A DNA stretch of 64,000 nucleotides, from positions 186,001 through 250,000 of the forward strand of contig NZ_JACVQF010000223.1 in assembly GCF_014534645.1 (NCBI RefSeq). Reading direction: 5' to 3'. Under the pieces are notes generated by a model, which did no database searches, was not told the DNA's origin, and saw only the letters and a program-made list of their open reading frames with translations. This DNA is from Streptomyces griseicoloratus (GTDB taxonomy: Bacteria; Actinomycetota; Actinomycetes; Streptomycetales; Streptomycetaceae). Position 1 is the first letter of the stretch; each line of letters begins with the position of its first letter. The position numbers and the translations under genes were made by a program. Shown piece by piece: positions 50,580 through 58,345 of this stretch.

Positions 50580-51710
50580 ATGGACGCGTACGACACAGGC
50601 TCGACCGCCCGGCAGGGGCCGGGCGGTCGGGGCGAGCCGGGTGGCGCCGGTGGGGCCGGTGAGGCCGCTGGGCTCAGTGACACCCGTGGTCCCAGTGACG
50701 TTGCTGACGGTATCGGCGGGGCCAGTGGTCCAGGCGGGTCCTGTGGTCCTGGCGAGCTTGGCGGTGCTGCGTCCCATGGTGCCGGCGAGCCCGGCGGTGC
50801 TGGCGAGCCAGGTCGTTCCGCCGAGTCCGGCGACGGGTTCGAGGGGGCTCGTGTCGGGTCGGAGGCGTCTCGGGACGGGGCAGAGGGGTCTCTTTCCGGG
50901 CCCGAGGCGGCTGGTGCCGGGGCCGAGCGGTGGTTCCATGCCGGGCCCATGGAGTCTCAGACGGCGGTCACGGAGTCCCAGTCCGGCGCCACGGAGTCCC
51001 GAGGCGGCGTCGCGGCGGCCCGGGAGGGCGTCGCGGCGGTCCGGGACGGTGCCGTGGATCCCCGTACCGGAGTCGCCGCGCTCTCCCCGCGGTATCAGAT
51101 CGGTGCCGCTCTCGCGCTCGCGGTCGTCGCGGTCGCCGTCTGCGTCCACATCGGCCTGACGTTCCTGCACGTCGCCCCGTCCAACACCCTCACCAAGCAG
51201 CACGGCGCGGTGATGGACGAGTGGATCTACCCGGAGTTCGAGCAGAACTGGAAGCTCTTCGCGCCGAACCCGCTCCAGCAGAACATCTCCGTCCAGGTCC
51301 GGGCCGAGGTGAGTACGGCGGACGGCGGTATACGCACCACCGGCTGGTACGACCTGTCCGCCCAGGACGGCCGGGCCATCGACGGCAACCCGCTGCCGAG
51401 CCACACCCAGCAGAACGAGCTGCGCCGTGCCTGGGACTTCTTCGTCGCCACCCACGACTCCGACAACCGCCCGGTGGGCCTGCGCGGCGCGCTCTCGGAG
51501 ACCTATCTGCGCCGGATCGCGGTGCTGCGCCTGGACCGGAACGACGCGGCCGGGCCGCGCGGCGTCGTCGAGCGCGTCCAGTACCGCTCCCGGACCGTGA
51601 ACGTGCCGCCGCCCGAATGGAGCGGTGAGCGGGTCTCCGACCGGCCGGTGTACCGGGTGCTCCCCTGGTGGACGGTGCCCGCCGGCGAGACGGTGGGGGG
51701 CGCCGCGTGA
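50580..51710 (+). CDS. DUF5819 family membrane protein
   Basis: 376 residues from ATG 50580. The first about 165 residues are Gly/Ala/Pro/Ser/Glu-rich and repetitive (GEPGGAG, GGAGEPG). A transmembrane helix (YQIGAALALAVVAVAVCVHIGLTFL) follows, then an outer DUF5819 domain: MDEWIYPEFEQNWKLFAPNP is the hallmark. The N-terminal repeats vary in composition and may be disordered. The stop overlaps the start of the HTTM gene (GTGA). Conserved pairing with HTTM proteins suggests the two act in a complex; the function is unknown. Confidence 0.85.
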   Translation: MDAYDTGSTARQGPGGRGEPGGAGGAGEAAGLSDTRGPSDVADGIGGASGPGGSCGPGELGGAASHGAGEPGGAGEPGRSAESGDGFEGARVGSEASRDGAEGSLSGPEAAGAGAERWFHAGPMESQTAVTESQSGATESRGGVAAAREGVAAVRDGAVDPRTGVAALSPRYQIGAALALAVVAVAVCVHIGLTFLHVAPSNTLTKQHGAVMDEWIYPEFEQNWKLFAPNPLQQNISVQVRAEVSTADGGIRTTGWYDLSAQDGRAIDGNPLPSHTQQNELRRAWDFFVATHDSDNRPVGLRGALSETYLRRIAVLRLDRNDAAGPRGVVERVQYRSRTVNVPPPEWSGERVSDRPVYRVLPWWTVPAGETVGGAA

Positions 51711-52921
51711 ACCGCTTCGCCCTCTCGGTCTCCCGGGGCATCTCCCGCGTCACCGACTCCGCGCTCGGCCCGTACCAGACCGCGGTGATCCGCATCGGCT
51801 TCAGCGCGACCTGGCTGCTCTTCCTGCTGCGCGAGTTCCCCCACCGCCACGAGCTGTACGGCCCCGACGGCCCCTGGAGCCGGGACCTCGCCGAGCAGCT
51901 GATCACGGACAACGGTGCCTTCACGGCGCTGATGTGGTGGGACGGCCGGTTCTGGTTCGAGGCCGTCTACGCGCTGTCCGCCCTGGCCTGCGTCCTGCTG
52001 CTGCTCGGCTGGCGCACCCGCACGATGTCGGTGCTCTTCATGGCCGGCGTGCTCTCGCTGCAGAACCGCAGCATCTTCATGGGGGACGGCGGCGACAACG
52101 TCCTGCACCTGATGAGCATCTACCTCGTCCTCACCCGCTGCGGCCAGGTGTGGTCGCTCGACGCCCGCCGGGCGGGGCGGGCGCGCGAGGCACGCGCGCG
52201 TGGGGAACGCGTCGTGGACCGGACCGGTCCCGCGCTGTGGGGTGTGCTCGGGCTGCTGCTCGTCACCGTGACGCTGGCGGGCCGGCTCGACGGCGACTGG
52301 TTCGTACCGGCGCTGCTGTGGGCGGTGTGGCTCGGGCAGGCCGTGTGGTGGGTCGTGGGGCGCCTCGCGCGGAGCGGTGAGCCCCGGGTGCTGCTGGACG
52401 TCGTCGCCAACATCGTGCACAACGGCGCCCTGTTCGTGATCATGGCCGAGGCCTGTCTGATCTACGCCACGGCCGGCTGGTACAAGATCCAGGGCTCGCG
52501 CTGGCAGGACGGCACCGCGGTCTACTACCCGCTGCACCTGGACTACTTCTCGCCCTGGCCCGCCCTCGCCGACCTGCTGACCGCCAGCGGCACGCTCGTG
52601 CTGCTCATCACGTACGGCACGGTCGCCGTGCAGGTCGCCTTCCCGTTCACGCTGTTCAACCGGCGGATCAAGAACGTCCTGCTGGCCGCAATGATCATCG
52701 AGCACGCCGTGATCGCCGTGGTGCTCGGACTGCCCTTCTTCTCGCTGGCGATGATCGCCGCCGATGCGGTGTTCCTGCCGACGACGTTCCTGCGCCGCCT
52801 GGGCGGCTGGGCGGAACGCGCCCGTGACCGGCTGGTCCCGTGCCGGGGCGGGCGCGCGCCGGTGCCCGCCCCGCGCGACGGAAAGGACGCCGAGCACGCG
52901 CGCGTAGGCTTCTCGGCATGA
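51707..52921 (+). CDS. HTTM-domain polytopic membrane protein
   Basis: 404 residues, GTG start overlapping the preceding gene. About nine hydrophobic helices. The HTTM signature comprises IRIGFSATWLLFLLREFPHR, the turn LYGPDGPWS, the SIFMGDGGDNVLH segment, and the helix-rich YATAGWYKIQGSRWQDGTAV. HTTM domains also form the membrane part of vitamin K-dependent gamma-carboxylases, but the lysine/His residues of that active site cannot be judged here. The C-terminus overlaps the next gene by 4 nt. Confidence 0.9.
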   Translation: MNRFALSVSRGISRVTDSALGPYQTAVIRIGFSATWLLFLLREFPHRHELYGPDGPWSRDLAEQLITDNGAFTALMWWDGRFWFEAVYALSALACVLLLLGWRTRTMSVLFMAGVLSLQNRSIFMGDGGDNVLHLMSIYLVLTRCGQVWSLDARRAGRAREARARGERVVDRTGPALWGVLGLLLVTVTLAGRLDGDWFVPALLWAVWLGQAVWWVVGRLARSGEPRVLLDVVANIVHNGALFVIMAEACLIYATAGWYKIQGSRWQDGTAVYYPLHLDYFSPWPALADLLTASGTLVLLITYGTVAVQVAFPFTLFNRRIKNVLLAAMIIEHAVIAVVLGLPFFSLAMIAADAVFLPTTFLRRLGGWAERARDRLVPCRGGRAPVPAPRDGKDAEHARVGFSA

Positions 52922-53685
52922 CCGGAACCGGCACCGACGCCCTGCACGTCTGGCGCAGGCACGCCGACGCGTGTGTGCTGCTCGACGGCTTCCACGCCCT
53001 CAAGCACGCGTTGCGCTTCGGTGCCGAGGTGCCGGTGGCGGTCACGGGCGACCGCGCGGCTGCCCTCGCCCTCGCCGGCGAGCTGGCCCCGGACGTACGG
53101 GACGCCCTGGACGGTCTGCTCGCCGAGGTGCCCCAGGAGACGTACGCGTCCCTCGTCCCGCGCCCGCACCCCACGGCCGTGGCCGCCCTGGCCGTGCGTC
53201 CCTCGCGCGCGGCCGGACTGCGGAAGCTGGCGCACACGCCCCGCAGCGCGCCCGTCGTGGTCCTCGACAACCCCCGCAACCTCGGCAACGCGGGGGCCGT
53301 GATCCGGCTGGCGGCCGGCTTCGGGGCGACCGGTGTGGTCACCACGGGAACGCTCGACCCGTGGCACCCCACGGTGGTGCGCGGCGGGGCGGGGCTGCAC
53401 TACGCGACCACCGTGGAGCGGCTGTCCGTCGAGGAGCTGCCGCCGGGGCCGGTGTTCGCGCTGGACCCGGAGGGCGAGGACCTCCGCGGGGTCAAGCTGC
53501 CGGACGACGCGCTGCTCGCCTTCGGCTCCGAGCGCAGCGGCCTGTCCCGCGAGCTGCGTGCGCGTGCCGACCATCTGCTGGCGCTGCCGATGCGCCCCCA
53601 GGTCTCCAGCTACAACCTCGCGACCAGCGTGGCCATGACGCTGTACCACTGGAGTGCCACCGGGGGCGCGACCCACCTGCGCTAG
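52918..53685 (+). CDS. SpoU/TrmH-type RNA 2'-O-ribose methyltransferase
   Basis: 255 residues from ATG 52918. N-terminal substrate-binding domain followed by the SPOUT domain with VVVLDNPRNLGNAGAVIRLAAGFG, the knot segment FGSERSGLS and PMRPQVSSYNLATSVAMTLYH. It methylates a ribose in rRNA or tRNA using SAM; the position cannot be assigned. It is co-transcribed with the DUF5819 and HTTM genes by overlapping starts; the link in function is not obvious. It converges with paaN 15 bp away. Confidence 0.92.
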   Translation: MTGTGTDALHVWRRHADACVLLDGFHALKHALRFGAEVPVAVTGDRAAALALAGELAPDVRDALDGLLAEVPQETYASLVPRPHPTAVAALAVRPSRAAGLRKLAHTPRSAPVVVLDNPRNLGNAGAVIRLAAGFGATGVVTTGTLDPWHPTVVRGGAGLHYATTVERLSVEELPPGPVFALDPEGEDLRGVKLPDDALLAFGSERSGLSRELRARADHLLALPMRPQVSSYNLATSVAMTLYHWSATGGATHLR

Positions 53686-53700
53686 GACGGGCCCGGCACC

Positions 53701-55392
53701 CTATGCCTCCCGGCGCACCTCCACCATCCGGAACCGGTTCGCGACGAACGCCCCGTCGGTGAGGGCCGCGTTGGCCGCCGGGTTGCCGCCGGAGCCGTGG
53801 AAGTCGGAGAAGGCGGCGGTCTGGTTGACGTACACCCCGCCGGTGAGGTTGAGGGACAGCTGGGCGGCCTCCTCCAGGCAGGCTTCCTGCACGGCCTGCT
53901 CGACCTCTGCGTCGGTGGTGTACGCGCCGACCGTCATCGCACCCTTCTCGCGGATGCTGCGGCGCAGCAGCTCCACCGCGTCCGTCGCCGAGTCGACCGC
54001 GACGGCGAAGGAGACGGGCCCGAAGCACTCGCTCATGTAGGCCGCCTCGTCGTCCGGCTTGGCGCCGTCCAGCTTCACGACGACCGGGGTGCGCACGACC
54101 GCGTCCGGGAACTCGGGGTTGGTCACCTCGCGGGAGGCCAGGGCCACTTCGCCGAGGCCGGCGGCGGCCTCCAGGCGTGCCTTGACGTCCGGGTTGACGA
54201 TGGCGCCGAGCAGGGCGTTCGCCCGCGCGTCGTCGCCGAGGAGCCCGTCGACGGCGCGCGCCAGGTCGGCGACCACCTCGTCGTAGGTCTTCGCTCCCTG
54301 GTCGGTGCGGATGCCGTCGCGGGGGATGAGGAGGTTCTGCGGGGTGGTGCACATCTGGCCGCTGTACAGGGACAGGGAGAAGGCCAGGTTGGAGAGCATC
54401 CCCTTGTAGTCGTCGGTCGACTCGACGATCACCGTGTTGACACCGGCCTTCTCGGTGAAGACCTGCGCCTGGCGGGCGTTGGCCTCCAGCCAGTCGCCGA
54501 AGGCGGTGGAGCCCGTGTAGTCGATGATCCGGATCTCCGGGCGGGTCGCCAGGTCCTTGGCGATGCCCTCGCCGGGGCGCTCGGCGGCCAGTGCCACCAG
54601 GTTCGGGTCGAAGCCTGCGTCGGCGAGCACCTCGCGGGCGGTCCGCACGGTGAGCGCGAGCGGCAGCACCGCGCGCGGGTGGGGCTTGACCAGGACCGCG
54701 TTGCCGGTGGCGAGGGAGGCGAACAGGCCCGGGTAGCCGTTCCACGTCGGGAAGGTGTTGCAGCCGATGACGAGGCCGATGCCCCTCGGCACCGCCGTGA
54801 ACCGCTTGGTGAGCGCGAGCGGGTCGCGCTTGCCCTGGGGCTTGGTCCACTGTGCCGCCTCGGGCGTGCGGACCTGCTCCGCGTACGCGTACGCCACCGC
54901 TTCCAGGCCGCGGTCCTGTGCGTGCGGGCCGCCCGCCTGGAAGGCCATCATGAAGGCCTGGCCGGAGGTGTGCATCACCGCGTGCGCGAACTCCATCGTC
55001 CGGTCGCTGATCCGCTTGAGGATCTCCAGGCAGACCATCGCGCGCAGCTCGGGACCCGCGTCCCGCCACGCGCGCTGCCCGGCCTTCATGGCGGGCAGCA
55101 GCACGTCGATGTCCGCGTGCGGGTACTCCACGCCCAGCTCGATGCCGTACGGCGAGACCTCGCCGCCCACCCAGCCGTCCGTGCCGGGCTGGCCCAGGTC
55201 GAGGCGGGTGCCGAGCAGCGCGTCGAAGGCGGCCTTGCCCGCGGCCGTGTCGAGGCTGCCGTTCTCCCCGTAGGCCTTGGGGTGCTCGGGGTGGGGGGAC
55301 CAGTACGCGCGCGTGCGGATCGTTTCCAGCGCCTGATCGAGGGTGGGCCGGTGCTGGGCGATCAGCTGGGGCGCGGTGAGTTCGGCGGCCAT
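53701..55392 (-). CDS. paaN: phenylacetic acid degradation protein PaaN (aldehyde dehydrogenase)
   Basis: 563 residues. An aldehyde dehydrogenase of the PaaN stand-alone type: IGCNTFPTWNGYPG, TEKAGVNTVIVEST and the nucleophile in SLYSGQMCTTPQN. It lacks the C-terminal hotdog hydratase domain that PaaZ carries. It oxidises the open-ring semialdehyde formed in phenylacetyl-CoA breakdown. Divergent from paaH, with an operator at 55483-55496 between the two. Confidence 0.94.
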   Translation of the reverse strand: MAAELTAPQLIAQHRPTLDQALETIRTRAYWSPHPEHPKAYGENGSLDTAAGKAAFDALLGTRLDLGQPGTDGWVGGEVSPYGIELGVEYPHADIDVLLPAMKAGQRAWRDAGPELRAMVCLEILKRISDRTMEFAHAVMHTSGQAFMMAFQAGGPHAQDRGLEAVAYAYAEQVRTPEAAQWTKPQGKRDPLALTKRFTAVPRGIGLVIGCNTFPTWNGYPGLFASLATGNAVLVKPHPRAVLPLALTVRTAREVLADAGFDPNLVALAAERPGEGIAKDLATRPEIRIIDYTGSTAFGDWLEANARQAQVFTEKAGVNTVIVESTDDYKGMLSNLAFSLSLYSGQMCTTPQNLLIPRDGIRTDQGAKTYDEVVADLARAVDGLLGDDARANALLGAIVNPDVKARLEAAAGLGEVALASREVTNPEFPDAVVRTPVVVKLDGAKPDDEAAYMSECFGPVSFAVAVDSATDAVELLRRSIREKGAMTVGAYTTDAEVEQAVQEACLEEAAQLSLNLTGGVYVNQTAAFSDFHGSGGNPAANAALTDGAFVANRFRMVEVRREA

Positions 55393-55482
55393 GCGGGACC
55401 AACTCCTCGTCTCAGGAACTCTTCGTCGAGCTCATGACCTGGGCAGAAACCTGGGCGGGAACAACCGGACAGAGTTAGAGTA

Positions 55483-55496
55483 ACCGAACGATCGGT
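55483..55496. promoter_or_regulatory. PaaR-type operator in the paaN-paaH divergent region
   Basis: ACCGAACGATCGGT, exact match to ACCGNNCGNNCGGT. It is 91 bp from the paaN start and 57 bp from the paaH start, so one site can control both directions, including paaR itself. Confidence 0.88.
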
Positions 55497-55519
55497 CGGG
55501 ACAAGGGGGACCGCCGCAT

Positions 55520-55531
55520 CTGTGGAAAACC
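55520..55531. promoter_or_regulatory. CTGTGGAAAACC element near paaH
   Basis: The same CTGTGGANAACC core as at 50286 and 58215, here 24 bp from the PaaR site and 21 bp from the paaH ATG. Its complement reads TTTTCCACA, a one-mismatch DnaA box. Confidence 0.55.
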
Positions 55532-55552
55532 CCGTGCGGGAGGATCGCGCAC

Positions 55553-57070
55553 ATGACAGCACTCGACCTCAGCAGCCCCGTGGCCGTCGTCGGCACCGGC
55601 ACCATGGGCCAGGGCATAGCCCAGGTGGCGCTGGTCGCGGGCCATCCCGTACGGCTGTACGACGCCGTCCCGGGGCGTGCCCGGTCGGCGGCCGACGCGA
55701 TCGGTGCCCGGCTCGACCGGCTCGTGGAGAAGGAACGGCTCACCGCCGCCGACCGGGACGCGGCACGCGCCCGTCTGAAGCCCGCCGAGGACCTCGCCGA
55801 GCTGGCCGACTGCGCCCTGGTCGTCGAGGCGGTCCTGGAGCGGCTGGAGATCAAGCAGGAGCTGTTCCGCGAGCTGGAGGGCATCGTCGGCGACGACTGC
55901 CTGCTCGCCACCAATACCTCCTCCCTGTCCGTCACCGCCATCGGCGGCGCCCTCGCCCGGCCCGGACGCTTCGTCGGCCTGCACTTCTTCAACCCCGCGC
56001 CGCTGCTGCCGCTGGTGGAGGTGGTCTCGGGGTTCGCCACCGACGTGGCGTCGGCCACGCGCGCGTACGAGACGGCCCGCGCCTGGGGCAAGACCCCGGT
56101 CGCCTGCGCCGACACCCCCGGCTTCATCGTCAACCGCATCGCCCGGCCCTTCTACGCCGAGGCCTTCGAGGTGTACGAGAACCAGGGCGCCGACCCCGCG
56201 ACCATCGACGCCGTGCTGCGCGAGTCGGGCGGCTTCCGGATGGGCGCCTTCGAGCTGACCGACCTGATCGGGCAGGACGTCAACGAGTCCGTCACGCACT
56301 CCGTGTGGCAGTCCTTCTTCCAGGACCCGCGCTTCACGCCGTCGCTCGTCCAGCGCCGCCTGGTCGAGTCCGGCCGGCTCGGCCGCAAGAGCGGGCAGGG
56401 CTGGTACGACTACCGGGACGGCGCCGAGCGTCCCGAGCCGCACACCGCTGAGCCGGCCGAGCCGCCCGCGTACGTGGTTGCCGAGGGGGACCTGGGGCCG
56501 GCCGCCGAACTGCTCGCGCTGATCCGCGAGGCGGGCATCGAGGTCCGTGAGACGGACGAGGACAACGGCACGCGGCTGGTCCTGCCCGGCGGCGGACAGC
56601 TCGTGCTCGCCGACGGCCAGACCTCCGTGGAGTTCCGGGACGTCGTGTACTTCGACCTCGCCCTCGACTACCGCGAGGCCACCCGCATCGCCCTGTCCGC
56701 CGCGCAGCACACCTCGCCCCGGACGCTCGCCGAGTCCACCGGCCTGTTCCAGGCGCTCGGCAAGAAGGTCAGCGTCATCGGCGACGTCCCCGGCATGATC
56801 GTCGCCCGCACGGTGGCACGGATCATCGACCTGGCGCACGACGCGGTCGCCAAGGGCGTGGCCACCGAGGAGGACGTCGACACCGCGATGCGCCTGGGCG
56901 TCAACTACCCGCTGGGCCCGTTCGAATGGAGCCGCAGGCTCGGTGGCGGCTGGGCCTGCGCCGTCCTCGACAACCTGCACGAGTGCACGCCCTCGGGCCG
57001 CTACGCGCCGTCCCTCGCGCTCTACCGCCACGCGTACGCCTCCGACAAGCGGGAGGGCAGCTCGTCATGA
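55553..57070 (+). CDS. paaH: 3-hydroxyacyl-CoA dehydrogenase PaaH
   Basis: 505 residues, ATG with GGGAGGA. Two tandem dehydrogenase modules: the first has the NAD loop VVGTGTMGQGIAQVA at residues 10-24 and FVGLHFFNPAPLLPLVEVV with the catalytic His; the second C-terminal helical domain (about 375-480: IGDVPGMIVARTVARIIDLA and NYPLGPFEW) repeats the dimerisation domain. A likely 3-hydroxyadipyl-CoA dehydrogenase of the phenylacetate pathway. Its stop overlaps the TetR gene by 4 nt. Confidence 0.93.
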   Translation: MTALDLSSPVAVVGTGTMGQGIAQVALVAGHPVRLYDAVPGRARSAADAIGARLDRLVEKERLTAADRDAARARLKPAEDLAELADCALVVEAVLERLEIKQELFRELEGIVGDDCLLATNTSSLSVTAIGGALARPGRFVGLHFFNPAPLLPLVEVVSGFATDVASATRAYETARAWGKTPVACADTPGFIVNRIARPFYAEAFEVYENQGADPATIDAVLRESGGFRMGAFELTDLIGQDVNESVTHSVWQSFFQDPRFTPSLVQRRLVESGRLGRKSGQGWYDYRDGAERPEPHTAEPAEPPAYVVAEGDLGPAAELLALIREAGIEVRETDEDNGTRLVLPGGGQLVLADGQTSVEFRDVVYFDLALDYREATRIALSAAQHTSPRTLAESTGLFQALGKKVSVIGDVPGMIVARTVARIIDLAHDAVAKGVATEEDVDTAMRLGVNYPLGPFEWSRRLGGGWACAVLDNLHECTPSGRYAPSLALYRHAYASDKREGSSS

Positions 57071-57657
57071 CCACCGCCAAGCGCGACACCTACACGCCGG
57101 AGACGCTGCTGTCCGTGGCCGTCCGGGTCTTCAACGAGCGTGGTTACGACGGCACGTCCATGGAGCACCTCTCCAGGGCCGCCGGCATCTCCAAGTCCTC
57201 GATCTACCACCACGTCACGGGCAAGGAGGAGTTGCTGCGCCGGGCCGTGAGCCGGGCGCTGGACGGCCTGTTCGGGATCCTCGACGAGGAGCACGCGCGC
57301 GTGGGGCCCGCCGCGGGGCGGCTGGAGTACGTCGTGCGGCGGATGGTCGAGGTGCTCATAGCCGAACTGCCCTACGTGACGCTCCTGCTGCGGGTCCGCG
57401 GCAACACGGACACCGAGCGGTGGGCGCTGGAGCGGCGGCGCGAGTTCGACCACCGGGTGGCCGGACTGCTGAAGGCGGCGGCCGCGGACGGGGACGTGCG
57501 CGGCGACGTGGAGGTGCGGCTCGCGACGCGGCTGGTCTTCGGAATGATCAACTCGATCGTCGAGTGGTACAGGCCGGACGGGCGGGGCATGAGCGAGCGC
57601 GAAGTGGCCGACGCCGTGACGCGGTTGGTGTTCGGGGGGCTGCGCGGAACCTCGTGA
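57067..57657 (+). CDS. paaR: TetR-family regulator, PaaR-like
   Basis: 196 residues. N-terminal HTH: TYTPETLLSVAVRVFNERGY, then HLSRAAGISKSSIYHHVTGKEELL, near 32-55. The C-terminal ligand domain is helical with REVADAVTRLVFGGL at the end. PaaR orthologues repress phenylacetate genes and are released by phenylacetyl-CoA. The gene is coupled to paaH and sits under its own operator, so it is probably autoregulated. Three matching sites in this window (50228, 55483, 58272) support the assignment. Confidence 0.88.
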   Translation: MTTAKRDTYTPETLLSVAVRVFNERGYDGTSMEHLSRAAGISKSSIYHHVTGKEELLRRAVSRALDGLFGILDEEHARVGPAAGRLEYVVRRMVEVLIAELPYVTLLLRVRGNTDTERWALERRREFDHRVAGLLKAAAADGDVRGDVEVRLATRLVFGMINSIVEWYRPDGRGMSEREVADAVTRLVFGGLRGTS

Positions 57658-57669
57658 CCCGGCGCGGGC

Positions 57670-58170
57670 TCAGCCCTGCGGCTCCAGGTCCTCCTCCTCG
57701 AAGACCAGCAGGGTGCGGGTGCTGAGCACTTCCGGGATCGCCTGGAGGCGGGTGAGCACCAGCTCGCGCAGGGCGCGGTTGTCGGGGGTGTGGATCAGGA
57801 GCAGGACGTCGAAGTCGCCGCCCACGAGGGCGATGTGGGAGGCGCCGGGAAGCTCTCTGAGCTGCTCGCGCACGGTGCGCCAGGAGTTCTGGACGATCTT
57901 CAGGGTGATGTACGCCGAGGTGCCCTGTCCCGCGCGTTCGTGGTCGACGCGGGCGCCGAAGCCGCGTATGACGCCGTCCTCGACGAGCCGGTTGATCCGC
58001 GCGTAGGCGTTCGCGCGCGAGACGTGCACCCGCTCGGCGACCGACCGTATGGAGGCACGGCCGTCCGCCTGGAGCATGCGCAGGATGTCCTGGTCGATGG
58101 CGTCCAGGGGGCGCGGGGGCGGCAGGACGCCGGTCTCCTCCGGGCGCTCGGCCATTTGTTCAGATGCCAT
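57670..58170 (-). CDS. Lrp/AsnC-family regulator, BkdR-like
   Basis: 166 residues from ATG 58170 (an upstream ATG at 58191 would add 7). N-terminal HTH with IDQDILRMLQADGRASIRS and VHVSRANAYARINRLVEDG, then the RAM ligand-binding domain with SHIALVGGDFDVLLLIHT. Lrp-type proteins divergent from branched-chain 2-oxoacid dehydrogenase genes control bkd operons in Streptomyces and Pseudomonas; so a BkdR role is inferred from position. Confidence 0.88.
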   Translation of the reverse strand: MASEQMAERPEETGVLPPPRPLDAIDQDILRMLQADGRASIRSVAERVHVSRANAYARINRLVEDGVIRGFGARVDHERAGQGTSAYITLKIVQNSWRTVREQLRELPGASHIALVGGDFDVLLLIHTPDNRALRELVLTRLQAIPEVLSTRTLLVFEEEDLEPQG

Positions 58171-58210
58171 GTCCCCCCGCCTTCCTACCATGGACGTACT
58201 GCATCCATCT

Positions 58211-58242
58211 CAGGCTGTGGAGAACCGTTTGTCCACAGCCTG
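58211..58242. promoter_or_regulatory. DnaA-box inverted repeat in the bkd divergent region
   Basis: CAGGCTGTGGA (58211-58221) and its exact complement (58232-58242) flank a 10-bp spacer. The right arm and spacer give an exact TTGTCCACA (58229-58237); the left arm with the spacer gives CTGTGGAGAACC (58215-58226), the element shared with the other two PaaR-type promoters. Confidence 0.65.
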
Positions 58243-58271
58243 GGGGCGCCTGTAGCCAAATTGTGCCGACG

Positions 58272-58285
58272 ACCGAACAATCGGT
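58272..58285. promoter_or_regulatory. PaaR-type operator upstream of bkdA
   Basis: ACCGAACAATCGGT, one base off the ACCGNNCGNNCGGT pattern, 61 bp from the bkdA ATG and 102 bp from the Lrp-type gene. Confidence 0.7.
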
Positions 58286-58345
58286 AGGTGAGGCCCGTCA
58301 CACCCGTGCCGTGCCGACAAGCCGCTCCCACGAGGAGGTGCCGTC

